DNA of 55,237 bases from Bacteroidales bacterium. Its GTDB lineage: Bacteria > Bacteroidota > Bacteroidia > Bacteroidales > UBA932. Every line of letters starts with the position of its first letter. Positions within the stretch are counted from its first letter, which is position 1. Positions 43,473-52,325 of the stretch are shown piece by piece. Position numbers and translations under genes: made by a program. The notes under the pieces were generated by a model. That model worked only from the letters and a program-made list of their open reading frames with translations, had not been told where the DNA came from and did no database searches. Location: the NCBI GenBank assembly GCA_016295455.1, contig JAEDLE010000005.1, positions 1-55,237 of the forward strand, given 5' to 3'.

Positions 43473-44231
43473 ATGGCACGAGAGATACCAATTATATGGC
43501 TGGATAGTGTAGATTCCACAAACACAGAGGTTTACCGCAGGGCTGACAGACTTGACAATATGTCAGTCATAGCCGCCAGGGACCAGACTGCGGGCAGGGG
43601 GCAGAGGGGAAACAGCTGGCTTGTGGATCCCGGTACCAACCTGACCTTCTCGATGTATCTGCGCTTCGGAGAAGGCCATCTTCCGCCCCTTCAGGCGGAA
43701 GACCAGTTCGCGCTGGGCGAAGCGGCGACTCTTGCCGTAGCGCGCCTCATGGAGGAAGAGGGCATTGACGCCAGGATCAAGTGGCCGAACGACATATACG
43801 TGCGCAACAACAAGATTTGCGGCATGCTCATCGAGAACAGCCTTGAAGGCAGGTATGTCCGGAGCAGCATAGTCGGCATAGGCGTGAACTGCAACCAGAC
43901 GGACTTCCCTCCCCAACTGGCGAATCCCGTTTCGATGAAGATTCTTACCGGAAGGCACTTTGAGCTAGAACCGCTGCTGTGCAGGCTGGCGGAACTGCTA
44001 CGGGAGAACGTGCTGAAACTTTCTGATGTGGAAGGGCGCCGGGAACTGCGTGAGGCTTTCCTGTCAAAAATGTACAGAATCGGACAGCTGCACGACTATA
44101 CGGACCTCGTTACAGGAGAGGTCTTCAAAGGCACCATAGTCGGCCTGGGAAAGGATTCGAGACTTAAAGTAAGAAAAGAGGATGGAAGCTACAAGGAGTT
44201 TGCTTTCAAGGAAATAAGTTACATACTCTGA
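43473..44231 (+). CDS. birA: Biotin--[acetyl-CoA-carboxylase] ligase
   Basis: 252 residues, attaching biotin to carboxyl-carrier proteins through biotinyl-5'-AMP. SVDSTNTEVYRRAD opens the catalytic core. GRGQRGNSW (41-49) is the biotin/ATP loop. KWPNDIYVRNNKICGMLIEN and the GIGVNCNQ strand follow, with an SH3-like C-terminal domain (GEVFKGTIVGLGKDSRLKV). It lacks the N-terminal HTH of E. coli BirA, so it is a pure ligase, not a repressor. The 3' end overlaps rpe by 13 bp tail to tail. Confidence 0.96.
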   Translation: MAREIPIIWLDSVDSTNTEVYRRADRLDNMSVIAARDQTAGRGQRGNSWLVDPGTNLTFSMYLRFGEGHLPPLQAEDQFALGEAATLAVARLMEEEGIDARIKWPNDIYVRNNKICGMLIENSLEGRYVRSSIVGIGVNCNQTDFPPQLANPVSMKILTGRHFELEPLLCRLAELLRENVLKLSDVEGRRELREAFLSKMYRIGQLHDYTDLVTGEVFKGTIVGLGKDSRLKVRKEDGSYKEFAFKEISYIL

Positions 44232-44881
44232 CCTCTCATTCCGGCTATCACCGATGCCGGATCCACGGCCTTGAACACAGCGCTGCCGGCAACCAAGATG
44301 TTCACTCCGGCCTCGGCGAGGGCATCGGCATTCTGCACTGAAACGCCTCCGTCCACCTCTATGAGCAGATCCAGACCGCGGCGTTCCGCCTCGGCCCTGA
44401 GTGTCCTCACACGCTCATAAGTCTCCTCGATGAACTTCTGTCCGCCGAATCCTGCAAACACGGACATCAGCAGTACGTAATCCACTTTGTCGAGATACGG
44501 GAACAGGCGTGAAACCTCGATGTCCGGATTGATCACCAGACCCGGTCTGGCGCCGAGACTGCGTATTTCGTCCAGTATCGCCGCAGGGTCGTTGCCTTCC
44601 GCTTCGACAGCCTCCAGATGGAAACTGACCATCGATGCTCCGGCCTTCACGAAACGCGCCACGTATTTCTCCGGATGGACTATCATCAGATGCACGTCCA
44701 TCGGCTTGCGGGCAATCCTTGCGACTGCCTCTGCCACAGGAAAACCGAAGGATATGTTCGGCACGAACGAACCGTCCATCACATCCACGTGGATGATGTC
44801 GGCATATTCATTTACAAGCTCTATGTCCTTCTCGAGATGGAGAAAGTCGGCTGAGAGGATCGAAGGCGCTATGTATCTCAT
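44219..44881 (-). CDS. rpe: Ribulose-phosphate 3-epimerase
   Basis: 220-residue TIM barrel interconverting ribulose 5-phosphate and xylulose 5-phosphate in the pentose phosphate pathway. Conserved elements: APSILSADFLHLEKDI, DIIHVDVMDGSFVPNISFG (metal His, Asp), MDVHLMIVHPEKY, MSVFAGFGGQKFIEET and DLLIEVDGGVSVQN with the second Asp. Length is normal. It is third in the dnaA-pepD-rpe series, 42 nt after pepD. Confidence 0.97.
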   Translation of the reverse strand: MRYIAPSILSADFLHLEKDIELVNEYADIIHVDVMDGSFVPNISFGFPVAEAVARIARKPMDVHLMIVHPEKYVARFVKAGASMVSFHLEAVEAEGNDPAAILDEIRSLGARPGLVINPDIEVSRLFPYLDKVDYVLLMSVFAGFGGQKFIEETYERVRTLRAEAERRGLDLLIEVDGGVSVQNADALAEAGVNILVAGSAVFKAVDPASVIAGMRGQSM

Positions 44882-44923
44882 AATATCGTGTTTGTATTGT
44901 AGTTCGCGGAAAGGGTCCGGGCG

Positions 44924-46354
44924 TCATCCGAAGTTCGTGACCACGTCTGCGAGGAGTTTTACGAATTTTTCGTTGGAGGCCAGGTCGAGCCTTTCTCCCG
45001 GGGCGTGCACTCCCCTGAGGGTCGGGCCGAATGAAATCATGTCCAGGTCCTTGAACTTCTCGAGGAAAAGACCGCATTCGAGACCCGCGTGTATGGCCTT
45101 GACCAAGGGTTCAGTGCCGAAAAGACGGCGGTATGCGCTGCGGGTGCGCTCGAGTATGTGAGAGTTCATGTCGGGTTTCCATCCCGGATACGGGTCGTTT
45201 CTGCTGACCTTCGCTCCGGCTAGCCTGAAGCAGGCTTCGACCTTGTCAGCGACATATTCCCTCGCGCTGTCGACGGAACTGCGCTGGCTTGTGCAGATGT
45301 CTATGGTCGAGCCGTTCATATGCACAGAGGCAAGATTGCTGGAGGTCTCGACCAGGCCTTCGATGTCCTGGCTCATCGCGAGCACTCCGTGATGAACCGC
45401 CACGAGGGCGGAAATCAGCCGGTCGGCTAGAGAGTGCTCGAGCGGCTGGACATCAAGTACGGCTTCGTTGCAATCCTGCATGAGTACTGGCTCGGTCCTG
45501 TGGTACTCGGCACGGAGAGCGTCGCAGAACTTTCCGAACTCCTCTTTTGCTGAAGCTATGAGTTCCGGGGATATGGCAACCCTCGCGCGGCACTCCCTGG
45601 CAATCGCATTGTGCTTGCCGCCACCGTCGATGCCCACAAGCCGGACATCCATCTTGCCTGAAAGGATTTTGATGAATCTGGCCATCTGCTGCACGGTGTT
45701 GATCCTGCCCTTGTCGATATCGTCGCCCGAATGCCCTCCGAGCGTGCCGTATAGCCTGAAATCCAAGGCCCTGCTGCCGGGAGCAGCGGTTTCACGGATG
45801 AGGTCGAAACTGATTTGAGTGGTTACTCCGCCGGCACAGCCGACAAAAAGCTGACCCTCGTCTTCAGAGTCGAGGTTTATGAGCGTCTTCGAAGTGAAGA
45901 AACCTTCCTCAAGGGCAAAGGCTCCGTCCATTCCGGTCTCCTCCGATACGGTGAAGAGACACTCGATCCTGCCTGCAGGAAGGTCACTGTCCAGTATGGC
46001 CAGACAGGCGGCTATACCTATGCCGTCGTCAGCGCCAAGGGTTGTCTCGGGTGCAACCATCCATCCGTCCTTTATCTCGTAATGGATGGGGTCTTTTGAA
46101 AAATCGTGGCCGCAGGCCTCGGATTTTTCGCAGACCATGTCCTGATGACACTGCAATGCTATTGAAGGAACGTTTTCTTTGCCTGGCGCCGCCTCCTTGA
46201 TTATCAAGACGTTTCCGGCTTTGTCCTTCTTATGCTCAAGACCGTGGTTGAGGGCGAAGTCAATAAGATAAGAGGCCATGAGTTCCTCATGACCTGATTC
46301 ACGCGGGATCTTGGTGATTTCCTTGAAGAAATCCAGTACTTTGGAAGAATCCAT
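44924..46354 (-). CDS. pepD: Aminoacyl-histidine dipeptidase (peptidase D, M20)
   Basis: 476 residues, a cytosolic zinc dipeptidase with preference for Xaa-His. ALQCHQDMVCEK gives the first metal His and Asp. GADDGIGIAACLAIL has the bridging Asp, and VSEETGMDGAFAL the catalytic Glu-Glu pair. The central lid domain (LGGHSGDDIDKGRINTVQQM) follows, and the late ECGLFLEKFKDLDMISFGP carries the last ligands. Start 15 nt after the dnaA stop indicates cotranscription. Functional connection with dnaA is not obvious. Confidence 0.95.
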   Translation of the reverse strand: MDSSKVLDFFKEITKIPRESGHEELMASYLIDFALNHGLEHKKDKAGNVLIIKEAAPGKENVPSIALQCHQDMVCEKSEACGHDFSKDPIHYEIKDGWMVAPETTLGADDGIGIAACLAILDSDLPAGRIECLFTVSEETGMDGAFALEEGFFTSKTLINLDSEDEGQLFVGCAGGVTTQISFDLIRETAAPGSRALDFRLYGTLGGHSGDDIDKGRINTVQQMARFIKILSGKMDVRLVGIDGGGKHNAIARECRARVAISPELIASAKEEFGKFCDALRAEYHRTEPVLMQDCNEAVLDVQPLEHSLADRLISALVAVHHGVLAMSQDIEGLVETSSNLASVHMNGSTIDICTSQRSSVDSAREYVADKVEACFRLAGAKVSRNDPYPGWKPDMNSHILERTRSAYRRLFGTEPLVKAIHAGLECGLFLEKFKDLDMISFGPTLRGVHAPGERLDLASNEKFVKLLADVVTNFG

Positions 46355-46369
46355 ATCAGCCGTTGATTA

Positions 46370-47788
46370 TCAGACGACAGGCTGGAGCATCTTCTCTATG
46401 TCGGAAACATACTTCCTGAAGGACTTGTCCGTCGACATCAGGTCCGACACCGTCGAAATGGCGTGCATCACTGTCGCGTGGTCCTTGCCGCCGAGCTCGG
46501 TACCGATGGTGGTGAGCGAACAATTCAGCATATTCCTGCTGATGTACATGGCAATCTGTCTGGCCTGTACGATGTTGCGCTTGCGCGACTTGGACAGGAG
46601 CATTTCTCTGGAAATATTGAAGTACTCACAGACCGTGGTCTGTACCTTGTCGATTGAAATCTCCTTGCTCTCTTCTCCGACTATCTGCCCGGCTATGGTC
46701 TCCGCAAGTTCGAGGGTTATCTTCTGACGCCCGAGCGTCGCCCTGGCAATGAGTGAGATAAGCGTGCCCTCAAGTTCACGGAAGTTGGACTTGATGCGGT
46801 TCGCAAGGTATATGAGAACCTCCTCGTCAATCTTCACGCCTTCTCTGAATGCCCTGGCCTTGAGCATCTCGAGCCTGGTAACGTACTCCGGCTTCTGAAG
46901 CTCGATCGAGAGGCCCCACTTCATCCTGGAAAGAAGCCTTTCCTCGAAGTTCTGAAGGTCTGCTGGAGCACGGTCGGAAGTGAGTATCAACTGCTTGCCT
47001 GTCTCGTGAAGATGATTGAATATGGTAAAGAACGCGTTCTGTGAACCCGGTCCGACGAGGTCGTGGATGTCGTCCACGATGAGCACGTCAATCTTGGAAT
47101 AGAACGCGAGGAAGTCCGTAAGCTTGTTCTTGACGGTAGTGGCGTTCATATACTGGGCCTTGAACTCGCTGCCGGTCACATAGAGGACTATGAGATCGGG
47201 AAATCTTTCCTTGATTTCAAGTCCGATGGCCTGCGCGAGATGGGTCTTGCCCAGTCCCGGTCCTCCGAACAGGAAGAGAGGGTTGAACGGAGTGTCTCCA
47301 GGCGCCGACGAAATGCTCTGTCCTGCGGTGATGCCCATCTTGTTGCACTGTCCGGCAACAAGGTTTGCGAAATTGTAGACAGGATTCAGTCGCGGATTGA
47401 TGGAGACTTTCTTGAGGCCCGGGAACACGAAAGGACCCGGATTTGCGCCGGTGACATAGGTGGTTATGGATACCGGCTTGTTCACAGGGGCCGTACCCTC
47501 GGCAGCCGGGAACTCCATAGCAGGAGCGGTTCTTACCGGATTCACCTTATATACAAGCTTCGCACCCTCGCCTATCACCCTCTTGAGAGTCTTCTTGAGC
47601 ACATCCAGATAGGCGCCCTCAAGATACTCCCTGAAGAAATCGGAAGGGACTTCGATAGTGATGGTGGAATCCTTGAAAGACACCGGCTTCAATGGCTTGA
47701 ACCAGGTGTCGAACTTCTGCGGGTCAATGATTTGCTCAATGATGCGCAGACAGTTGTTCCACACGATGATATGTTCGTCCAAAGCCAT
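46370..47788 (-). CDS. dnaA: Chromosomal replication initiator protein DnaA
   Basis: 472 residues. Domain I (1-80) opens WNNCLRIIEQIIDPQKFDTW. Domain II is short (~80-130). The AAA+ domain III has Walker A FGGPGLGKTH, Walker B VLIVDDIHDL and the LLSRMKWGLSIELQ region. Domain IV ends with the DNA-contact signature GGKDHATVMHAIS. It binds DnaA boxes and opens oriC. It is complete. Upstream lies 356 bp without genes. Confidence 0.98.
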   Translation of the reverse strand: MALDEHIIVWNNCLRIIEQIIDPQKFDTWFKPLKPVSFKDSTITIEVPSDFFREYLEGAYLDVLKKTLKRVIGEGAKLVYKVNPVRTAPAMEFPAAEGTAPVNKPVSITTYVTGANPGPFVFPGLKKVSINPRLNPVYNFANLVAGQCNKMGITAGQSISSAPGDTPFNPLFLFGGPGLGKTHLAQAIGLEIKERFPDLIVLYVTGSEFKAQYMNATTVKNKLTDFLAFYSKIDVLIVDDIHDLVGPGSQNAFFTIFNHLHETGKQLILTSDRAPADLQNFEERLLSRMKWGLSIELQKPEYVTRLEMLKARAFREGVKIDEEVLIYLANRIKSNFRELEGTLISLIARATLGRQKITLELAETIAGQIVGEESKEISIDKVQTTVCEYFNISREMLLSKSRKRNIVQARQIAMYISRNMLNCSLTTIGTELGGKDHATVMHAISTVSDLMSTDKSFRKYVSDIEKMLQPVV

Positions 47789-48144
47789 TCAGTATCAGTT
47801 TGTGTATATGGTAATAAAACTTCGCCTTGCAGATCGGGGTCGCAAAGGTGGCACCTCCCCCAACAGCGCAACGCAAAATTGTGGGAAAAATTCTTAATAA
47901 AAAACGCTTGACGCTATTGTTTATTAAATAAATTTTGCTTCTTAAAGAAAGGGGCTGCACCCTTGGTCCTGATTTATAATTTATTGAATATCAGTCTTTT
48001 AAAGCGATGATATCCTGCTAAATATGCAAGTTACAATCAGTTTCAGATTTTAATGATTCAAAATGACTGAAATAAACGTTTATCATCATTTCAAACGCCT
48101 GCAAGGGCGAAAAAACGCAATCGCTCAAAGCGCAATTCTGAAAA
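47789..48144. other. Gene-free A+T-rich stretch upstream of dnaA
   Basis: 356 bp. A -7-like CACCTTTG on the minus strand (47843-47850), overlapping a small AGGTG/CACCT palindrome (47846-47856), is the likely dnaA promoter. Further out are arms TTTATT/AATAAA (47920-47932), an AT-rich hairpin TTTCAG.../...CTGAAA (about 48041-48072) and the 12-bp palindrome ATAAACGTTTAT (48072-48083). By eye I find no TTATCCACA-type DnaA boxes, so I do not call an origin. Confidence 0.4.
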
Positions 48145-49332
48145 TTAACGGAGCCTTTCGGTCTTCCCGTCTTCCACCTTTACCATGAAGCATCCGGGAA
48201 ATTTCTTCAGGATCTCGGGATATGCCGACCTGACCTCCTCGAGCGATTCCGACGCCGCGAGGAGATATCGGTACAGATTTCCGGATTTCAGGCGGGTCGG
48301 AGCATAGGACTTGAAGAAAGGATCGGAGTCCGCCATATCCTTTGCAGAAGCGAGGACCTGTATGCCGTAATACAGTTTTGACGCAGAGACTGTGGCTTTC
48401 TCCGAATGAGCGCTCTCCGCCGCCGTGGTTTTGCCTGCGCTTGAAGCGCCGTCCTTGCCGGCGGCATTCTGCGAAGTCACTGCCTGCTTCACCTCCGGTA
48501 CAGGCTGGCCTTCATACTCCGCTTTATAAAGCAGTATGGCCTCACATATGCGCCTGGCTATCTCCTCCTGGCCGGCATCAGTCTTGATTGAGGCCAGATC
48601 CTTCTGGTTGGTTATGAATCCGCATTCCAGCAGCACCGCAGGCATGGTGGTCTTCCAGAGTACCAGATACGGGTCCTGGGATATGCCGCGGCTCTTTGTG
48701 AGAGGTCCCTTCTCCAGCCTTTCCAGAGTCTTGGAAGCGAAATCCAGGCTCTGCACCAGATTGGAGTTCTGCATCAGGTTGAATATGATATACGATTCAG
48801 GATCATTGGGATTGAAACCTTCGTACCTGGTCTCGTGATCGTCCTCGAGCAAGATGACGGAATTCTCCCTGCGGCACATTTCCATATTCGAGGAATAGAG
48901 GTCCGCGCCGGTGCGTGACTGTCCGAGAGTATGGACCGAATAGCCGGACACGCTTGCGTAGTTCTTGTTTCTGGCCGGGTCCACGGCATTGACGTGCAGT
49001 GAAATGAAGAGTTTGGCACCGTTGCGGTTTGCAATGTTCGCCCTGTCGCCCAGAGGAATGAAACGGTCGTCCGATCTGGTCATCACGACTTTGACCGAAG
49101 GCGCTTTTTCTGCAAGCATCTTCCTGAGTTTCACGCCTATGGACAGCACTATGTCCTTCTCCCTCGTGCCGTCCCTGGCGACACAGCCCGGGTCTTTTCC
49201 TCCGTGTCCGGGATCTATGCATATGACGTCGAGGGCAAGGTCTGAGGAGCGGCTGCTGCCCAGAAGGGCCGAAGGGATCAGGAGAAGCAGCAGGACGGTC
49301 AGTATATTGATGTGTTTTTGCAAATCTTTCAA
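48145..49332 (-). CDS. N-acetylmuramoyl-L-alanine amidase with C-terminal SPOR-like domain
   Basis: 395 residues, exported (signal-like hydrophobic run ILTVLLLLLIPSALLG). The Amidase_3 zinc domain spans ~34-255: IDPGHGGKDPG with the first His, RSDDRFIPLGDRANIAN, FISLHVNA with the second His, and LLECGFITNQKD with the catalytic Glu. A long insert (about 120-180) may gate the site as in AmiC. A low-complexity Ala/Ser linker (~270-310) leads to an SPOR-like segment (LYYGIQVLASAKDMA to CFMVKVEDGK) that would target denuded septal peptidoglycan. It cleaves the amide between MurNAc and the stem peptide during division. Confidence 0.92.
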   Translation of the reverse strand: MKDLQKHINILTVLLLLLIPSALLGSSRSSDLALDVICIDPGHGGKDPGCVARDGTREKDIVLSIGVKLRKMLAEKAPSVKVVMTRSDDRFIPLGDRANIANRNGAKLFISLHVNAVDPARNKNYASVSGYSVHTLGQSRTGADLYSSNMEMCRRENSVILLEDDHETRYEGFNPNDPESYIIFNLMQNSNLVQSLDFASKTLERLEKGPLTKSRGISQDPYLVLWKTTMPAVLLECGFITNQKDLASIKTDAGQEEIARRICEAILLYKAEYEGQPVPEVKQAVTSQNAAGKDGASSAGKTTAAESAHSEKATVSASKLYYGIQVLASAKDMADSDPFFKSYAPTRLKSGNLYRYLLAASESLEEVRSAYPEILKKFPGCFMVKVEDGKTERLR

Positions 49333-49363
49333 AATGGTCTTATATTTGTGTTTTGCAAATATA
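49317..49363. promoter_or_regulatory. Mirrored divergent promoters of the amidase and lptD
   Basis: For lptD: TTTG (49317-49320), 20 nt, TATATTTG (49341-49348). Its exact mirror CAAATATA (49356-49363) is the leftward -7 box for the amidase, again 7 nt away. The lptD -33 element lies inside the first codons of the amidase gene. No good -33 was found for the amidase side. Confidence 0.65.
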
Positions 49364-49398
49364 TAAAATTTGCTCCAATACCGATATTGAATCGAATA

Positions 49399-52167
49399 AT
49401 GCGAAAGTCCAGCGCCGCAAGGCCGAACGGCATATCACATAGCATCTGGCTGCTCAGCTTCGTCACCATATTCCTGCTGTGCAGTACTTTTACAGGTCTC
49501 TCCCAGGACGGAAGAAGAGGCCGGCGTGACCGTACGACCTTCAACCAGGCTGTGGCTTTCAACAAGGACAGCATACACGTGCCCGACTCCATACTCGCGA
49601 GGAGGGATTCCCTGCACAAGGCCGACTCCCTCTTCAAGATTGATTCAGTAGCCCTCCAGAAACAGAGTTCCCTCGACGCGCCGGCGTTCACCGGGGCGAA
49701 GGACTCGGTGCGCGAGGTCTTCTCCGACGGCCAGCGCAAGATTTTCTACTACGGGGACGTTACCGTGGAATATGGCGACATCAAACTGACCGCCGACTAC
49801 ATGGAGTACGACATGAAGACCGGAACTGTCTATGCCAGAGGCACTTTGGATACACTGACCGGAGAACTCAAAGGCCAGCCGACCATGACCGAAGCGGGCA
49901 ACACCTACACTATGGAGGAGGTCCGCTATAACTTCAACACCAGGAAGGCTAGGATTACGAATATGGTGACCCAGCAGGAAGAAGGCCTGCTCCACGGGCA
50001 GAACATAAAGATGATGCCCGACAAATCCATAAACATTACCAAGGGAAGGTATTCTGTCTGTGACCTTGACCATCCGCATTATTACATGACGCTTTCGGCG
50101 GCGAAGGTGGTGACACAGCCGAGCAGAAAGACTGTGTTCGGTCCGGCGGGTCTGGTGGTTGAGGATGTGCCCCTGCCTATAGGTCTGCCTTTCGGATTCA
50201 TACCGAAGAAGCCGACCAGGGCCACGGGACTGCTTATGCCGACCTTCGGAGAGGAGACCGCGCGAGGCTTCTATCTCAGGGACGCGGGCATGTACTTTGT
50301 GTTCGGGGATTATCTTGACCTCTCTGTCACAGGTGATTACTACACCCTCGGATCCTGGGCGCTGAACGTGAACTCCCGCTACAAGGTCAATTACAAGTTC
50401 GGAGGCAACTTCTCGCTCACCATGTCCAATGACCAGACGGGAGAGAAGGGGGCGAAGGATTTCATGCAGACCAGGAACTTCAGCGTGAGATGGTCGCATT
50501 CCCAGGACAGCAAGTCCCGTCCCGGAACGACCTTCAGCGCTTCCGTGAACTTCTCCAGCCCTTCCAACAACAGGTACAATTCGACTTCGATTGACGAGGC
50601 GCTGCAGAGCCAGACCTCTTCTTCCATCTCATACTCGAAGAACTGGAACGGCAAGTTCAGCCTGTCCATCAATGCATTGCACAGCCAGAACACCAGAGAC
50701 AGCTCCTATGTGTTCACGCTTCCCAACCTCACTTTCTCGGTGACCAGGTTCTATCCTTTCAAGCAGAAGAACCGCGTCGGCAAGGAAAAGTTCTACGAGA
50801 AGTTCTCCCTGGGCTACAGCACAACGCTCCAGAACAAGATATCCTTCAAATCCTCGGAATTCGGCCAGGAAGGCTTCACGGACAAGTTCCAGAACGGAAT
50901 GCAGCACAATTTCCAGATTGGGCTCCCGAATTTTACCCTTCTGAAGTATCTTAACTTCACCCCGGGCATAAGTTACGGAATGAACTGGTTCTTCAGGCAG
51001 ACTGACTATGCCTACAACAGCGAGACCGGCAGGCTGGACAAGGTGGACAGCGGGCTTTTCAGCAAATTCGGAGTCACGCAGACATATTCCGGAAGCCTGG
51101 GTATGAGCACGCGCCTTTACGGTATGTTCAATTTCGGCAAGAGCCACAAGATCCAGGCGATACGTCACGTTGTCTCCCCTACCGTTTCATTCTCCTTCAG
51201 TCCGGAACTTGGAACATATGCAAACGGTTGGAGGACATATGAATATGTCGACAACAAAGGGCAGGCCCAGACCCAGGACTACAACCTCTATGCAGGTCAG
51301 ATGTACTCGGTTCCGGGCAAGGGCAGGAACGCTTCGATGAGCCTGTCCATTGGCAACAATTTCGAGGCCAAGGTCAGGGACATGAGGGACACCACCGGAA
51401 AGGGCGTGAAGAAAGTCAAGCTCATCGACAACCTGAATTTCAGGACTGGATACAATTTCCTTGCTGACTCGCTGAAGATGAGCACAGTGGGCGTCACAAT
51501 GTCCACCAGCATATTCGGAAAGCTCGGAATCAACGCCAACGCGACTTTCGACCCATATGCAGTGGACGAAAGGGGCAGGAAAATCAACAAGTTCTGCATA
51601 GTCGAAAGCCACTTCAGGCAGCCGCTGAGGCTTACCAACGCGTCAGCCTCAATGTCATATACGATATCAGGCAAGGGCGCTCTGAACGGCAATGACGGAA
51701 GCAAGGAAGGCGGTTCATCCGGAGCGAGGACGGCCGATTATTACAAGAGGATTTATTATCATCCGCTGACGGGCGAATATATTCCGGGCGGATGGGTGTA
51801 CTATACCAATCCGAACGTGCCGTGGAGCATGAGCTTCAATTATTCCTTCAGCTATGCGAAGCGGTACCAGTACACGAATGAACAGCTGGTGGTCAAGAAT
51901 GAATTCACCCAGACCCTTGGTTTCAACGGCAACGTGAAACTGACTCCGAAGATGAATCTCACCCTCAGTTCAGGACTTGACCTGATGGCGATGAAGATCA
52001 CGCCGACGCAACTCACGGCTACATATGACCTGCACTGTTTCAACATAAACGTGTCGTGGGTCCCTACGGGAAAGTGGCAGTCGTGGAGCTTCAGGATTGC
52101 CGCAAATGCCGCCGCGCTGTCCGACCTGCTGCGTTTCAGGAAGAGTACCAGCTACTGGGACAGATAA
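49399..52167 (+). CDS. LptD-like LPS-assembly outer-membrane protein
   Basis: 922 residues. The ATG at 49399 opens a signal peptide (basic start, hydrophobic LLSFVTIFLLCSTFTG); the ATG at 49312 lies upstream of the promoter box. Residues ~100-230 form an OstA/LptA-like jellyroll (IFYYGDVTVEYGDIKLTADY, VYARGTLDTLTGELKG). It is followed by the barrel with the family phrase LPIGLPFGFIPKKPTRATG and many aromatic strands up to the C-terminal ALSDLLRFRKSTSYW. It should receive LPS from the LptA bridge and insert it in the outer leaflet. The N-terminal linker is rich in Asp-Ser-Leu repeats (ARRDSLHKADSLFKIDS). Confidence 0.9.
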   Translation: MRKSSAARPNGISHSIWLLSFVTIFLLCSTFTGLSQDGRRGRRDRTTFNQAVAFNKDSIHVPDSILARRDSLHKADSLFKIDSVALQKQSSLDAPAFTGAKDSVREVFSDGQRKIFYYGDVTVEYGDIKLTADYMEYDMKTGTVYARGTLDTLTGELKGQPTMTEAGNTYTMEEVRYNFNTRKARITNMVTQQEEGLLHGQNIKMMPDKSINITKGRYSVCDLDHPHYYMTLSAAKVVTQPSRKTVFGPAGLVVEDVPLPIGLPFGFIPKKPTRATGLLMPTFGEETARGFYLRDAGMYFVFGDYLDLSVTGDYYTLGSWALNVNSRYKVNYKFGGNFSLTMSNDQTGEKGAKDFMQTRNFSVRWSHSQDSKSRPGTTFSASVNFSSPSNNRYNSTSIDEALQSQTSSSISYSKNWNGKFSLSINALHSQNTRDSSYVFTLPNLTFSVTRFYPFKQKNRVGKEKFYEKFSLGYSTTLQNKISFKSSEFGQEGFTDKFQNGMQHNFQIGLPNFTLLKYLNFTPGISYGMNWFFRQTDYAYNSETGRLDKVDSGLFSKFGVTQTYSGSLGMSTRLYGMFNFGKSHKIQAIRHVVSPTVSFSFSPELGTYANGWRTYEYVDNKGQAQTQDYNLYAGQMYSVPGKGRNASMSLSIGNNFEAKVRDMRDTTGKGVKKVKLIDNLNFRTGYNFLADSLKMSTVGVTMSTSIFGKLGINANATFDPYAVDERGRKINKFCIVESHFRQPLRLTNASASMSYTISGKGALNGNDGSKEGGSSGARTADYYKRIYYHPLTGEYIPGGWVYYTNPNVPWSMSFNYSFSYAKRYQYTNEQLVVKNEFTQTLGFNGNVKLTPKMNLTLSSGLDLMAMKITPTQLTATYDLHCFNINVSWVPTGKWQSWSFRIAANAAALSDLLRFRKSTSYWDR

Positions 52168-52170
52168 TTG

Positions 52171-52201
52171 TTTGCAATTACCAAACTAATTGTTATATTT
52201 G
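52171..52201 (+). promoter_or_regulatory. Promoter and long leader of rho
   Basis: TTTG (52171-52174), 19 nt, TATATTTG (52194-52201): perfect consensus. The start near 52207 leaves a ~118-nt leader with a C-rich, G-poor middle (52248-52281), the kind of sequence Rho binds. Autogenous attenuation, as in E. coli rho, is possible. Confidence 0.75.
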
Positions 52202-52325
52202 CTGACGTATAATTTCAAAAGCCTTTCAGGCGACGTGTATTAATTACCCCCGGCGTTCTGCCATCATCCAGGAACCACTCTTTTTGATGCTGAGCGATCC
52301 CTTTTTAAGAATATATTTAAATCAT

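Noticed and set aside
44798..44813. A 16-bp match to the rho/upp hairpin arm, inside rpe
   Set aside because: GTCGGCATATTCATTT occurs in both places, but about one such pair is expected by chance in a window this size and this copy is ordinary rpe coding sequence.
47880..48140. Origin of replication next to dnaA
   Set aside because: The stretch is A+T-rich with palindromes, but I see no TTATCCACA-like boxes. dnaA is often not at the origin in this phylum. A strand-composition skew over the whole genome would decide.
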